From SIG589 sp964566175 (GTDB lineage Bacteria; Bacillota; Clostridia; Oscillospirales; Acutalibacteraceae), in NCBI GenBank assembly GCA_964566175.1, contig CAZMHU010000018.1:1-39058 (forward strand): a stretch of 39,058 nt of DNA, written 5' to 3'. The position numbers were made by a program, and so were the translations under genes. The notes under the pieces were generated by a model. It did not search any database. It worked only from the letters and a program-made list of their open reading frames with translations, and was not told the DNA's origin. This document shows, in pieces, positions 16,285 to 24,938 of the stretch. The stretch's first letter is position 1. Each line of letters opens with the position of its first letter.

Positions 16285-17684
16285 AAAATTTAAAACCCTC
16301 GGATGTATTCGGATATTTTGAGGATATCTGCTCGATACCTCACGGCTCGGGAAACACAAAAGCCGTCAGCGATTATTGTGTCGCTTTTGCAAAAAAGCAC
16401 GGTCTTTCCCACGTACAGGACGACCTCGGTAATATCGTAATCAGAAAACCCGCATCAAGCGGCTATGAGGAACACAGTCCTGTTATACTTCAAGGTCATC
16501 TTGATATGGTTTGCGAAAAAAATGCCGACTGCGATATAGATATGGAAACCGAAGGACTCTCGCTCTTTACGGACGACGACCTTTTGGGCGCTCACGGCAC
16601 AACGCTCGGCGGTGACGACGGCATTGCCGTTGCTATGGTGCTTTCGGTTCTTGCCGATAACACACTCTCCCACCCGCCGATTGAAGCTGTGTTCACCGTC
16701 GACGAAGAAACGGGAATGTACGGAGCGGAAGGTATTGACCCCGCACTTATAAACGGCAGAACTCTTATAAATATTGACTCGGAAGACGAAGGCGTGCTGA
16801 CCGCGGGCTGTGCCGGCGGTGCAAGAGCCGAACTCTCCCTCACCTTTGAAAAAACACCTGCCGACGAAGAATATTATACCGTTAAAGTCAGCGGTCTCAG
16901 AGGCGGACACTCGGGCGTTGAGATTGACAAAGGCAGATATAACGCAAACTGTCTGCTTGCAAACTTTTTGCTGACACTGCCATCTTTCCGCCTTGCCGAT
17001 ATTCACGGCGGACTTAAAGATAACGCCATTCCCGCACTGAGCGAATGCACTATTTGCTGTGATACCGATATTAAAGCCGCGGCAGATGAATTTGTCAGTG
17101 CCGCTTTCCGCGAAACCGACCCCGACCTTAAAATAACCGTAACACCGGCAGAAAAAGTTTCTTTTGCCGCAGACGGTGCCGTTTCGCTCCGCGCCGCGCG
17201 TTTCCTTGCAGAACTTCCGAACGGAATACAGGCTATGTCGGAAGATATAGATGGTCTTGTTGAAACCTCGATAAATCTCGGAATACTCAAAACCGAAGAC
17301 AGAAAAATCAATGCTTCCTTCGCCGTTCGCAGTTCTAAGAACGCAAAAAAGACCGAACTGCTTGAAAAACTCGAAGTTCTGGCAAAAAAATACGGTGCTG
17401 AATATTCTTCACACGGACACTACCCCGCTTGGGAATACCGCAAAAATTCACCCTTGCGCGATACTATGATAACCGCATATGAAAAACTTTACGGCAAACG
17501 CCCGACCGTTGCGGTAATTCACGCAGGTCTCGAATGCGGACTTTTCTCCGAAAAACTTGACGATCTTGATGCCGTTTCGTTCGGACCTGATATGCTCGAT
17601 ATTCATACCCCGCGCGAACGCCTGTCGATTTCTTCGACACAGCGTACCTACCGCTACTTTTGCGAAATTTTGAAAATGCTTTAG
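16272..17684 (+). CDS. pepD: Aminoacyl-histidine / cytosol nonspecific dipeptidase (M20)
   Basis: Zinc dipeptidase of the PepD branch of family M20, 470 residues, cytoplasmic, splitting dipeptides of broad specificity. Seen: SIPHGSGNTKAVSDY at the start; zinc/catalytic residues in QGHLDMV (near 78), LGGDDGIA (near 118), DEETGMYGA with the EE pair (near 148), NIDSEDEG (near 173) and IHAGLECG near 420; lid-domain motif GLRGGHSG near 215. Starts within the MATE gene (13-base overlap) with AGGTGA upstream, so the two are translationally coupled. Part of a peptide-use block with the downstream Xaa-Pro peptidase, Opp importer and pepT. Confidence 0.93.
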   Translation: MRCLENLKPSDVFGYFEDICSIPHGSGNTKAVSDYCVAFAKKHGLSHVQDDLGNIVIRKPASSGYEEHSPVILQGHLDMVCEKNADCDIDMETEGLSLFTDDDLLGAHGTTLGGDDGIAVAMVLSVLADNTLSHPPIEAVFTVDEETGMYGAEGIDPALINGRTLINIDSEDEGVLTAGCAGGARAELSLTFEKTPADEEYYTVKVSGLRGGHSGVEIDKGRYNANCLLANFLLTLPSFRLADIHGGLKDNAIPALSECTICCDTDIKAAADEFVSAAFRETDPDLKITVTPAEKVSFAADGAVSLRAARFLAELPNGIQAMSEDIDGLVETSINLGILKTEDRKINASFAVRSSKNAKKTELLEKLEVLAKKYGAEYSSHGHYPAWEYRKNSPLRDTMITAYEKLYGKRPTVAVIHAGLECGLFSEKLDDLDAVSFGPDMLDIHTPRERLSISSTQRTYRYFCEILKML

Positions 17685-17698
17685 GAGACGTTTATATT

Positions 17699-18769
17699 AT
17701 GATAAAAACACGTGTTGAAAACATTCAAAAAAATCTCTCCCGCGGTGAAGCACTTCTCATAACAAGTGCACCCAATCGTTTTTACTTTACGGGATTTCAG
17801 TCAAGTGCCGGTTCGGTTTTCATAACCGCCGACAGTGCCGAACTGCTTATCGACTTCCGCTATGTCGAAAAAGCAAAAAGCGTTGTTGAGAGTTGCACCG
17901 TTACCCTCTCAAACCGCACCGACAACGAAATTAAAGAGCGCTGTGAAAAACACGGCATTAAAACTCTTTTTGTAGAAACTCATTCAATGAGCATAAATAC
18001 CGGAAGTTCACTTTGCGAAATTTTATCGGGTGTTGAAGTTTCAGCCAACGACAAATTCGATAAACTCATAGAAGAACTTCGCAGTATAAAATCGGCAGGC
18101 GAACTTGAACTTATCAAACAGTCACAAAAACTCACCGACGATACATTCACATATATTCTCGGCAACATTCAAGCCGGACGCACCGAGCGTGATGTTATGC
18201 TCGATATGGAATTTTATATGAGACGACTCGGAAGTGAGGGTGTTTCGTTCGATTTTATCGTGGTATCGGGCAAAAACTCTTCACTGCCGCACGGCGTCCC
18301 CACCGATAAGAAAATTGAAAACGGCGATTTCATAACCATGGACTTCGGTGCCGCAATAGGCGGTTACCGAGCGGATATGACAAGAACCGTTGCCGTAGGA
18401 AATGTCAGCGACGAACAGAAAAAGGTTTATGAAACCGTACTCAAAGCACAGACAGAGGCAATAAACGCCGTCCGTGCGGGACTTGTCTGCCGCGATGTTG
18501 ACAAAATAGCGCGTGACATTATCTACGGTGCGGGATATGAGGGCTGTTTCGGTCACGGTCTCGGTCACAGTGTCGGCGTTGAAATTCACGAAAATCCCTG
18601 CTTTAACACACGCTGTGAAACCGTGCTGAAAGCGGGCACTGTTATGACTGTTGAACCAGGAATTTATCTTGAAAACCGTTTCGGCGTACGCATAGAAGAT
18701 ATGGTATATTTAACCGATGACGGTTGTATCAATATAACAAAAAGTCCGAAAGAACTTATTTGTTTATAA
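17699..18769 (+). CDS. Xaa-Pro dipeptidase/aminopeptidase (M24)
   Basis: Two-metal (Mn/Co) peptidase that removes residues next to proline, 356 residues. Seen: an N-terminal creatinase-like domain (1-125) and a pita-bread domain with all five metal ligands: Asp215 (MDFGA), Asp226 (YRADMTR), His290 (HGLGHSVG), Glu319 (VEPGIYL), Glu333 (RIEDMV). Start: the frame is open from 17660 inside pepD, but ATG at 17699 follows GGAG that overlaps the pepD stop, and the conserved N-terminus begins there. Its job beside pepD and the Opp importer is degradation of imported proline-containing peptides. Confidence 0.93.
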   Translation: MIKTRVENIQKNLSRGEALLITSAPNRFYFTGFQSSAGSVFITADSAELLIDFRYVEKAKSVVESCTVTLSNRTDNEIKERCEKHGIKTLFVETHSMSINTGSSLCEILSGVEVSANDKFDKLIEELRSIKSAGELELIKQSQKLTDDTFTYILGNIQAGRTERDVMLDMEFYMRRLGSEGVSFDFIVVSGKNSSLPHGVPTDKKIENGDFITMDFGAAIGGYRADMTRTVAVGNVSDEQKKVYETVLKAQTEAINAVRAGLVCRDVDKIARDIIYGAGYEGCFGHGLGHSVGVEIHENPCFNTRCETVLKAGTVMTVEPGIYLENRFGVRIEDMVYLTDDGCINITKSPKELICL

Positions 18770-18776
18770 TTTGTTA

Positions 18777-18805
18777 TTGCATTTTTGGCTTTAATGTGCT
18801 AAAAT
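18777..18805 (+). promoter_or_regulatory. Promoter of the opp operon
   Basis: TTGCAT (18777-18782), 17-bp spacer, TAAAAT (18800-18805). Lies between the Xaa-Pro peptidase and oppB, about 60 bases before the start codon. Confidence 0.65.
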
Positions 18806-18863
18806 GCTACTTATATGAACTAATATTAAATTTGTTGTTAAAAAAATCGGGGAGTTGGAACTT

Positions 18864-19781
18864 TTGGCAAAATATATTATTAAGCGAATTGTCGCGGGTA
18901 TACTGAGTGTATTTATCGTTGCATCGCTTACATTCTTTTTAATGAACTTGGTGCCCGGCGGCCCGTTTGTCGCCGAAAAAAACATAAGTGTTGAGGCACA
19001 GGCGGCACTTGAGGCAAAATACGGTCTTGACAAACCGTTGCTTCAACGCTACGCAACATATATGACCGATTTACTCAAGGGCGATATGGGAATGAGTCTT
19101 AAACAGCGCGGACGCAGTGTTTCGGATATTATTTTCTCGAAATTTCCCGTATCGGCACGTCTTGCCGGTATAGCCGTTGCCGTTGCGCTCTTGCTCGGCA
19201 TTCCGCTCGGCTGTCTGTCGGCGTATAACCGCGGTAAATTTGCCGATAACTTTATTATCGTGCTTGCCACCTGCGGTATCGCAATTCCGAGTTTTATCAG
19301 CAGTGTTCTCCTGCTTTACACATTTGGCAGCAAACTTAACATTCTGCCCACGGTGGGACTTAACACGCTTTCTTCTTATATAATGCCGGTAACCGCACTT
19401 TCGATATATCCCACGGCATATATCACACGCCTTATGCGTTCAAGCCTTTTGGACGTTATGGGTCAGGATTACATCAGAACCGCCAAAGCAAAGGGACTTT
19501 CAAACTTTAAAGTTCTCTTCAAGCACGCGCTCCGTAACGCCGTTCTTCCGGTTGTTACCTATGTCGGCCCGCTGCTTGCAAGCCTTATGACAGGTTCGTT
19601 TATCGTTGAAAAGATATTCACCGTTCCGGGACTCGGACGCGATTTCGTAAGTGCTATAAACCAGCGTGACTACACACTTATTATGGGTACTACCATTGTT
19701 CTTGCGACGCTCATAATCGCCGCAAACGTTGTTGTTGATATTCTTTACAAGATTATCGACCCCCGCATTAACCTTAAATAA
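18864..19781 (+). CDS. Oligopeptide ABC transporter permease, OppB/DppB type
   Basis: Inner-membrane permease, 305 residues, six predicted helices. Seen: MAKYIIKRIVAGILSVF start typical of DppB/OppB, MNLVPGGPF near 26, and the EAA-like loop YIRTAKAKGLSNFKVLFKHALRNA near residues 203-226. Start: two in-frame TTG codons (18855, 18864); GGGGAG ends at 18854, abutting the first and nine bases from the second, and the second gives the family N-terminus, so 18864 is used. First gene of the five-gene importer B-C-D-F-A. Confidence 0.93.
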   Translation: MAKYIIKRIVAGILSVFIVASLTFFLMNLVPGGPFVAEKNISVEAQAALEAKYGLDKPLLQRYATYMTDLLKGDMGMSLKQRGRSVSDIIFSKFPVSARLAGIAVAVALLLGIPLGCLSAYNRGKFADNFIIVLATCGIAIPSFISSVLLLYTFGSKLNILPTVGLNTLSSYIMPVTALSIYPTAYITRLMRSSLLDVMGQDYIRTAKAKGLSNFKVLFKHALRNAVLPVVTYVGPLLASLMTGSFIVEKIFTVPGLGRDFVSAINQRDYTLIMGTTIVLATLIIAANVVVDILYKIIDPRINLK

Positions 19782-19801
19782 CTAAGCCGAGGAGAAATAA
19801 A

Positions 19802-20842
19802 ATGAATAGAAAACCTGTGAGTCTTCATCTTGATCCGGACGAGTTTCTCCCCGCTTCTTCCGATGAAAAAGAAAGCCTTGTGATAATGCGTGAAAGCGTA
19901 AACTTCTGGAAAGACGGTATCAGACGTCTTCTCAAGAACAAAATCGCAATGGTCAGCCTTATTTTTGTATTACTTATAATGGTATTCGCATATTTTCTGC
20001 CCGCCGTATGGCCGTATAGTTACGAAGAGCAGATTCAGTACAGCGAAAACCTTGCTCCGTTTAAATACGGCGAGAAAGAACTCGAACGCATTGAAGCGGG
20101 CGAAAAAATCTTCCCGCACATCTGCGGAACCGATAAACTCGGCAGAGATTTTGCCGTCCGTCTTATGATGGGAACACGTGTCAGTGTTACCGTCGGTCTT
20201 ATCTGTGCGGCACTAGTTCTTCTTGTCGGTGCAACATACGGTGCTATCGCGGCGTTTGCCGGCGGTTGGATTGACAATATTATGATGCGTATAACCGATA
20301 TTCTCTACACAATACCGGACGTTCTGCTCATAATCGTTCTCTCAATGGTACTGCGCCCCCGCCTTGAAGATTTGGCAGAACTGCCCGCTTTCGGCTGGGT
20401 TCAGACAATAGGCCCTAACCTTATAGCAATGTTTGTTGTTTTCGTTCTTCTCTACTGGGTCAGCATGGCACGTATAACACGTTCTCAGGTTCTTGTTTTG
20501 AAAGAATCCGAATATGTTACTGCCGCAAGAGCACTCGGTGCGAACGGTTCGAGAATTATCAGAAAGCATCTGCTTACAAACTGCATAGGTACGCTTATTG
20601 TTACAACAACGCTTCAGATACCCTCTGCCATATTCACCGAAAGTTACCTGAGTTTCTTGGGTCTCGGTGTTGCCGCACCTATGCCGTCTCTCGGCTCACT
20701 TGCAACCGATGCGGTTAAGGGTATGAATACTTATCCCCACCTGTTGCTTTTACCTGCGCTTATCATAAGCGTTACTATTCTTGCGTTTAATCTTTTGGGC
20801 GACGGTCTTCGTGACGCGTTTGACCCCAAACTTAAAAACTGA
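19802..20842 (+). CDS. Oligopeptide ABC transporter permease, OppC/DppC type
   Basis: Second permease subunit, 346 residues. Seen: a cytoplasmic N-terminal tail of about 45 residues, then RRLLKNKIAMVSLIFVLLI as the first helix; the conserved CGTDKLGRDFAVRLMMGTRVS segment near 104-124; EAA loop YVTAARALGANGSRIIRKHLLTN near 239-261; C-terminal LGDGLRDAFDPKLK. Somewhat longer than the usual 300 or so residues because of the N-terminal tail and a periplasmic insert near residues 75-100. Pairs with OppB. Confidence 0.94.
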   Translation: MNRKPVSLHLDPDEFLPASSDEKESLVIMRESVNFWKDGIRRLLKNKIAMVSLIFVLLIMVFAYFLPAVWPYSYEEQIQYSENLAPFKYGEKELERIEAGEKIFPHICGTDKLGRDFAVRLMMGTRVSVTVGLICAALVLLVGATYGAIAAFAGGWIDNIMMRITDILYTIPDVLLIIVLSMVLRPRLEDLAELPAFGWVQTIGPNLIAMFVVFVLLYWVSMARITRSQVLVLKESEYVTAARALGANGSRIIRKHLLTNCIGTLIVTTTLQIPSAIFTESYLSFLGLGVAAPMPSLGSLATDAVKGMNTYPHLLLLPALIISVTILAFNLLGDGLRDAFDPKLKN

Positions 20843-20859
20843 TTTGGGAGGACGAGAAC

Positions 20860-21864
20860 TTGAGCGAAAAATTATTGGAAATCAAGGACGAAAAACTCTC
20901 GTTCTTCACACCCGCCGGCGAGGTTAAGGCACTTAACGGTGTTTCCTTTTCAATGGAGCAGGGCGAGGTTTTGGGTATAGTAGGCGAATCCGGTTCGGGA
21001 AAATCGGTAACGGCTTATTCCATTATGGGTCTTACCGCATATCCCGGCAAACTTGTTGGCGGTACTATACGCTTTAACGGTCACCAAATTGATGAAATGA
21101 CCGAAAACGATTTCAGAAAAATACGCGGTAATGAAGTTTCTATCATATTCCAAGACCCTATGACAAGTCTTAACCCTGTTTATACAATAGGCAACCAGAT
21201 TGTCGAGGTTATATTGCTTCATACCGATAAAACAAAGCAAGAGGCTATGGACCGTGCGTATGAACTTTTGGAACTTGTCGGAATTAATGAGCCCGCCAAG
21301 CGCCTTAAACAATACCCGCACGAACTCTCGGGCGGTATGCGTCAACGTGTTATGATTGCTATCGCGCTTGCCTGTGAACCGAAACTTCTTATTGCTGACG
21401 AACCGACAACTGCGCTTGACGTTACCATTCAGGCACAGATTTTGGAACTTATGCAGGAACTCCGCAAAAAACTCGGCATGAGCATTATTATGATTACACA
21501 CGACCTCGGCGTTGTTGCCAGTATGTGTGAAAAGATTGCCGTTATGTACGCCGGTCACATCGTTGAATACGGCACTGCCGACGAAATCTTCTATTCGCCC
21601 AAGCACGAATACACGAAGGGACTCATAAAATCAATACCGAAACTTAACACCGAAACAATCGAACGTCTCGTTCCGATTGAAGGTCAGCCGGTTGACTTGC
21701 TTAATCCCCCTGCGGGTTGTCCCTTTGCACCCAGATGTGCAAGTTGTATGAAGATTTGCTTAAACAAGATGCCGCCTAAGACCGACCTCAGCGACACACA
21801 TTACAGTCATTGTTGGCTGTTACAGAAGGAACAAATGGAAAAAGGAGAGAACACCTGTGAGTGA
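20860..21864 (+). CDS. Oligopeptide ABC transporter ATP-binding protein, OppD/DppD type
   Basis: ATPase subunit, 334 residues. Seen: Walker A GESGSGKS near 43-50, Q-loop FQDPMTSLNP, ABC signature LSGGMRQRV near 157, Walker B LLIADEPTTALD near 177, switch His in MITHDLG; a C-terminal oligopeptide-transporter region with CPFAPRC(x)SCMKIC, the cysteines that bind a 4Fe-4S cluster in some DppD proteins. Start: TTG at 20860 with GGGAGG eight bases upstream. Overlaps the next gene by eight bases. Confidence 0.94.
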   Translation: MSEKLLEIKDEKLSFFTPAGEVKALNGVSFSMEQGEVLGIVGESGSGKSVTAYSIMGLTAYPGKLVGGTIRFNGHQIDEMTENDFRKIRGNEVSIIFQDPMTSLNPVYTIGNQIVEVILLHTDKTKQEAMDRAYELLELVGINEPAKRLKQYPHELSGGMRQRVMIAIALACEPKLLIADEPTTALDVTIQAQILELMQELRKKLGMSIIMITHDLGVVASMCEKIAVMYAGHIVEYGTADEIFYSPKHEYTKGLIKSIPKLNTETIERLVPIEGQPVDLLNPPAGCPFAPRCASCMKICLNKMPPKTDLSDTHYSHCWLLQKEQMEKGENTCE

Positions 21865-22852
21865 TAAACAAAAATTGGTTGAAGTACAGCACTTGCAGCA
21901 GTACTTTCCCGCACGAAGCGAGGGCGGCAAAAAGGCTGTCGTTCAAGCGGTTGACGATGTTTCTTTTCATATTTTCCGCGGTGAAACGCTCGGCCTTGTA
22001 GGTGAGTCGGGTTGCGGAAAAACAACAGTCGGCCGTACACTTCTCCGTCTGTATGAGCCCACCGACGGTCGTATTATATATGACGGAAATGTTATTTTCG
22101 ACAAAGAAAACAAAATAAAAGCCGATATGCTTCCCTATCGCCGCAAAATGCAGATGGTTTTCCAAGACCCGTACGCGAGTCTTGACCCGCGTATGACAAT
22201 AGGCGATATTGTAGGCGAGTCTATCGACATTCACAAACTTGCAAAAAACAAACAAGACCGCCGCGACCGCATTATTTCACTGCTTGAGCGTGTTGGTCTT
22301 AACAGCGAACACGCAAACCGCTACCCGCACGAATTTTCCGGCGGTCAGCGTCAGCGTGTCGGTATTGCACGTGCCCTCGCAGTTGACCCCGAGTTTATCG
22401 TCTGCGACGAACCTGTTTCGGCTTTGGACGTATCAATACAGGCTCAGGTTGTCAATATGTTTGAGGATTTGCAGTCCGAACTCGGATTGACATATCTCTT
22501 TATAGCACACGATTTGAGTGTTGTAAGACATATTTCAAACCGTATAGGTGTTATGTACCTCGGCAAACTTGTTGAACTTGCCGACAGTTACGAACTCATT
22601 ACACATAGCGTTCACCCCTATACAAAGAGTCTTATCTCCGCAATACCGGAAGCAGACCCTATTACTGCACGCGCTGCAAAGCGTATTCCCTTGCAGGGTG
22701 ACGTTCCGAGTCCGCTCAACCCGCCCAGCGGTTGCCGTTTCCGCACCCGCTGTCCGTATGCGGACGAAAAATGTGCCGCCGAATGCCCCGAATTCAAAGA
22801 GGTATCACCGGGACACTATGCCGCCTGTCATCATCTTGACAAGGTGAACTGA
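21857..22852 (+). CDS. Oligopeptide ABC transporter ATP-binding protein, OppF/DppF type
   Basis: Second ATPase subunit, 331 residues. Seen: Walker A GESGCGKT near 53-60, FQDPYASLDPRM, signature FSGGQRQRVGIARAL near 159-173, Walker B FIVCDEPVSALDVS near 180-193, switch His in IAHDLSV, and the C-terminal CRFRTRCPYADEKC cysteine motif. Start: GTG at 21857 after AAAGGAG. Forms the ATPase heterodimer with OppD. Confidence 0.94.
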   Translation: MSDKQKLVEVQHLQQYFPARSEGGKKAVVQAVDDVSFHIFRGETLGLVGESGCGKTTVGRTLLRLYEPTDGRIIYDGNVIFDKENKIKADMLPYRRKMQMVFQDPYASLDPRMTIGDIVGESIDIHKLAKNKQDRRDRIISLLERVGLNSEHANRYPHEFSGGQRQRVGIARALAVDPEFIVCDEPVSALDVSIQAQVVNMFEDLQSELGLTYLFIAHDLSVVRHISNRIGVMYLGKLVELADSYELITHSVHPYTKSLISAIPEADPITARAAKRIPLQGDVPSPLNPPSGCRFRTRCPYADEKCAAECPEFKEVSPGHYAACHHLDKVN

Positions 22853-22931
22853 TTTTGGTATTTACCGCATCAGACTGCGGTGGATATAGATTATGCGGAA
22901 AACCGCAAATTTCAGGAAAGAGGAGATCAAT

Positions 22932-24599
22932 ATGAAAATCAAGAAACTGCTTGCGTTGCTCTTGACGGCTGTGCTTTTTGTTACTTGCTTTGCAGGTTGC
23001 GGAAGCAAAAAAGCAGACGGCGTAACTGTTCAGATCGGACCGAACCCCGAAACTTTGGATCCGGCTCTTAACAGTGCTGTTGACGGCGGTAATATGCTTA
23101 TTACCCTGTTCGAAACTCTGCTTATAATCGACGAGGACAACAAAGTTCAGCCCGGTCAGGCTGAAAAGTATGAGGTTAGTGAAGACGGTCTCACTTGGAC
23201 TTTCACAATGCGTGACGGTCTTAAGTGGTCAGACGGCACTGAACTTAACGCTAAGGACTTTGAATACACCTTTAAGCGTATTGCCGACACTGAACTTGCC
23301 GCTCCTTATGCTGAAACCGTTATCGGTATGATTGACGGTTACAAGGATGCTATCGGTAATCCCGATGCAGACGGCAAGGCTACCACCACACCCAACCCCG
23401 ACCTTCTTAACGTTAAAGCAAGTGAAGACGGAAAGACTTTAACAATCGTACTTTCTTATCCCTGCTCTTACTTTGACAAGATCGTTGCTTTCGGCACAAT
23501 GAGCCCTGTTCAGAAGGCTACTGTTGAGGCTAACGGCGACGCTTGGGCTACAAAACCCGAAACTTATGTATGTAACGGTCCGTACACCATCGTTGAGTGG
23601 ACTCCGTCCGAGAGAATCGTTTGCAAGAAGAACGAAAACTACAACGGCGGATGGGACAAGGAAAAGATTGTAACCGATAAACTTACATTCTTGCTCCTTG
23701 AGGACTCCAGTGCTGCTTATGCTGCTTATAAGAGCGGCACTGCTCAGATGATTAAGGACGTTCCCACCGAGGAAATTTCCAGCTTCACAAAGGCTGAAGA
23801 CGGCGGCGATTACTATGTTGATACCATTCTCGGTACCTACTACATCTCGCTCAACCTCAACAAGGCTCCTTTCAACGACAAGAACGTTCGTAAGGCTCTT
23901 TCACTCGCTATTGACCGTAAGTATGTTGCAAGCCAGGTAATGGAAGGCACCTACACCGCTGCTTATAACTATGTCGGACCCGGCGTTGTTGATGCAGAGG
24001 GTATGTTCCTTGACAACGCTAAGGCAAGCAATGATGGCAAGACCTACATCAGCGAAGACTATGCCGCAAACCTAGCAGAAGCCAAGCAGGCTCTTGCAGA
24101 CGCAGGCTATCCGAACGGTGAAGGCTTCCCGACAATCACCTATTCAACAAACGATTCCGGTTATCACAAGGTTCTTGCTGAGTATCTCCAGCAGGTATGG
24201 AAGAAAGAACTCGGTATCGAGATGAAGATTGACGTTGTTGACTGGTCTGCATTTACTCCCCAGCGTCGTGCCGGTAACTATGAAATCGCACGTAACGGTT
24301 GGGTTATGGACTACAATGATGCTTCCAACATGATTGAGTTGTTCTATTCTTCCAACGGTAACAACGATGGCAAGTACAACAACACTCTCTTTGATAAGCT
24401 CATCGACGAGTCTAAGGTTGCAGATGCTGCAACACACTTTGCAAAACTTCACGAGGCTGAAAAACTTGTTAGTGAAGATTACGGATTTATTCCGGTTGCT
24501 TACTACAACGATTTCTGGCTCCAGAAGTCTGAACTCAAGGGAACATGGCACAGCCCGTATGGCTACTGGTATCTCCAGTATGCTTACATCGCTGACTAA
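22932..24599 (+). CDS. Oligopeptide-binding lipoprotein (SBP family 5)
   Basis: Peptide receptor of the importer, 555 residues, anchored outside the membrane. Seen: signal peptide with lipobox FAGC (lipidated Cys23), then the family 5 start IGPNPETLDPALN; WTFTMRDGLKWSDGTELNAKDFEYTFK (the SBP_bac_5 signature split here across 90-115); NKAPFNDKNVRKALSLAIDR near 328-347; C-terminal YGYWYLQYAY. Start: the frame is open from 22893 but ATG at 22932 follows AGAGGAG and begins the signal peptide. It is last in its operon (B-C-D-F-A) and is followed by a strong terminator. Codon use is biased to T- and C-ending preferred codons, consistent with high expression. Confidence 0.94.
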   Translation: MKIKKLLALLLTAVLFVTCFAGCGSKKADGVTVQIGPNPETLDPALNSAVDGGNMLITLFETLLIIDEDNKVQPGQAEKYEVSEDGLTWTFTMRDGLKWSDGTELNAKDFEYTFKRIADTELAAPYAETVIGMIDGYKDAIGNPDADGKATTTPNPDLLNVKASEDGKTLTIVLSYPCSYFDKIVAFGTMSPVQKATVEANGDAWATKPETYVCNGPYTIVEWTPSERIVCKKNENYNGGWDKEKIVTDKLTFLLLEDSSAAYAAYKSGTAQMIKDVPTEEISSFTKAEDGGDYYVDTILGTYYISLNLNKAPFNDKNVRKALSLAIDRKYVASQVMEGTYTAAYNYVGPGVVDAEGMFLDNAKASNDGKTYISEDYAANLAEAKQALADAGYPNGEGFPTITYSTNDSGYHKVLAEYLQQVWKKELGIEMKIDVVDWSAFTPQRRAGNYEIARNGWVMDYNDASNMIELFYSSNGNNDGKYNNTLFDKLIDESKVADAATHFAKLHEAEKLVSEDYGFIPVAYYNDFWLQKSELKGTWHSPYGYWYLQYAYIAD

Positions 24600-24628
24600 T
24601 CTGCGGTTTAAAAAAGCATAATCTACTG

Positions 24629-24658
24629 TCCCCCACGTGAAAACGTGGGGGATTTTTT
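24629..24658 (+). terminator. Strong terminator after oppA
   Basis: TCCCCCACGT-GAAA-ACGTGGGGGA, a 10-bp perfect stem with a GAAA tetraloop, then six Ts. Closes the opp operon. Confidence 0.95.
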
Positions 24659-24667
24659 CGCTTTCTA

Positions 24668-24696
24668 TTGAAGAAACACGCAATACGTGATAAAAT
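24668..24696 (+). promoter_or_regulatory. Promoter upstream of the hairpin array and pepT
   Basis: TTGAAG (24668-24673), 17-bp spacer, TAAAAT (24691-24696). Predicted transcription start is near 24703, so the hairpin array that follows would be the 5' leader of pepT. Confidence 0.65.
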
Positions 24697-24706
24697 GATA
24701 AATACC

Positions 24707-24716
24707 TATAATGATT
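24707..24716 (+). repeat. Direct repeat TATAATGATT, left copy
   Basis: Ten-base sequence identical to 24915-24924. This copy is also the core of a 15-bp palindrome CTATAATgATTATAG (24706-24720). The two copies bracket the inverted-repeat array. Confidence 0.7.
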
Positions 24717-24722
24717 ATAGAA

Positions 24723-24900
24723 TGTCGAAACTCTTAAAAGTGTTTCGACAAGCCGATTTTATCGGCTTTAACGAAATTTAATTTTTTGGAATTAAATTTC
24801 GTCTATATTCATTTCAATGAGTATTAACAAATTTTCTTTGAAAATTTGTTGCCAAATCTATGATTTGGTGTCAAAATAGCGTGAGTTCACACTATTTTGA
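24723..24900. repeat. Array of seven different end-to-end inverted repeats (non-coding)
   Basis: Nearly every base lies in a stem or loop. (a) TGTCGAAAC/GTTTCGACA, 24723-24731 with 24742-24750; (b) AGCCGAT/ATCGGCT, 24751-24757 with 24761-24767; (c) 13 bp ACGAAATTTAATT/AATTAAATTTCGT, 24771-24783 with 24790-24802; (d) ATATTCATT/AATGAGTAT with one G-U, 24805-24813 with 24816-24824; (e) 11 bp AACAAATTTTC/GAAAATTTGTT, 24826-24836 with 24840-24850; (f) CCAAATC/GATTTGG, 24852-24858 with 24862-24868; (g) TCAAAATAGCGTGA/TCACACTATTTTGA, one mismatch in 14, 24871-24884 with 24887-24900. Loops are mostly two to six bases. The stem sequences differ from one another. No open frame of note is present. It may be a structured RNA leader, a small non-autonomous mobile element, or both. 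Confidence 0.8.
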
Positions 24901-24914
24901 ATTTCAATAACCAT

Positions 24915-24924
24915 TATAATGATT
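24915..24924 (+). repeat. Direct repeat TATAATGATT, right copy
   Basis: Identical to 24707-24716 and directly followed by the pepT SD (GGAGAG, 24925-24930). It overlaps the perfect palindrome CATTATAATG (24912-24921). Confidence 0.7.
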
Positions 24925-24938
24925 GGAGAGCAATGTTT

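Noticed and set aside
24723..24900. Hairpin array as a CRISPR array or integron attC sites
   Set aside because: Repeats in CRISPR and attC arrays resemble one another; here each stem is different, there are no spacers of equal size, and no Cas or integrase gene is near.
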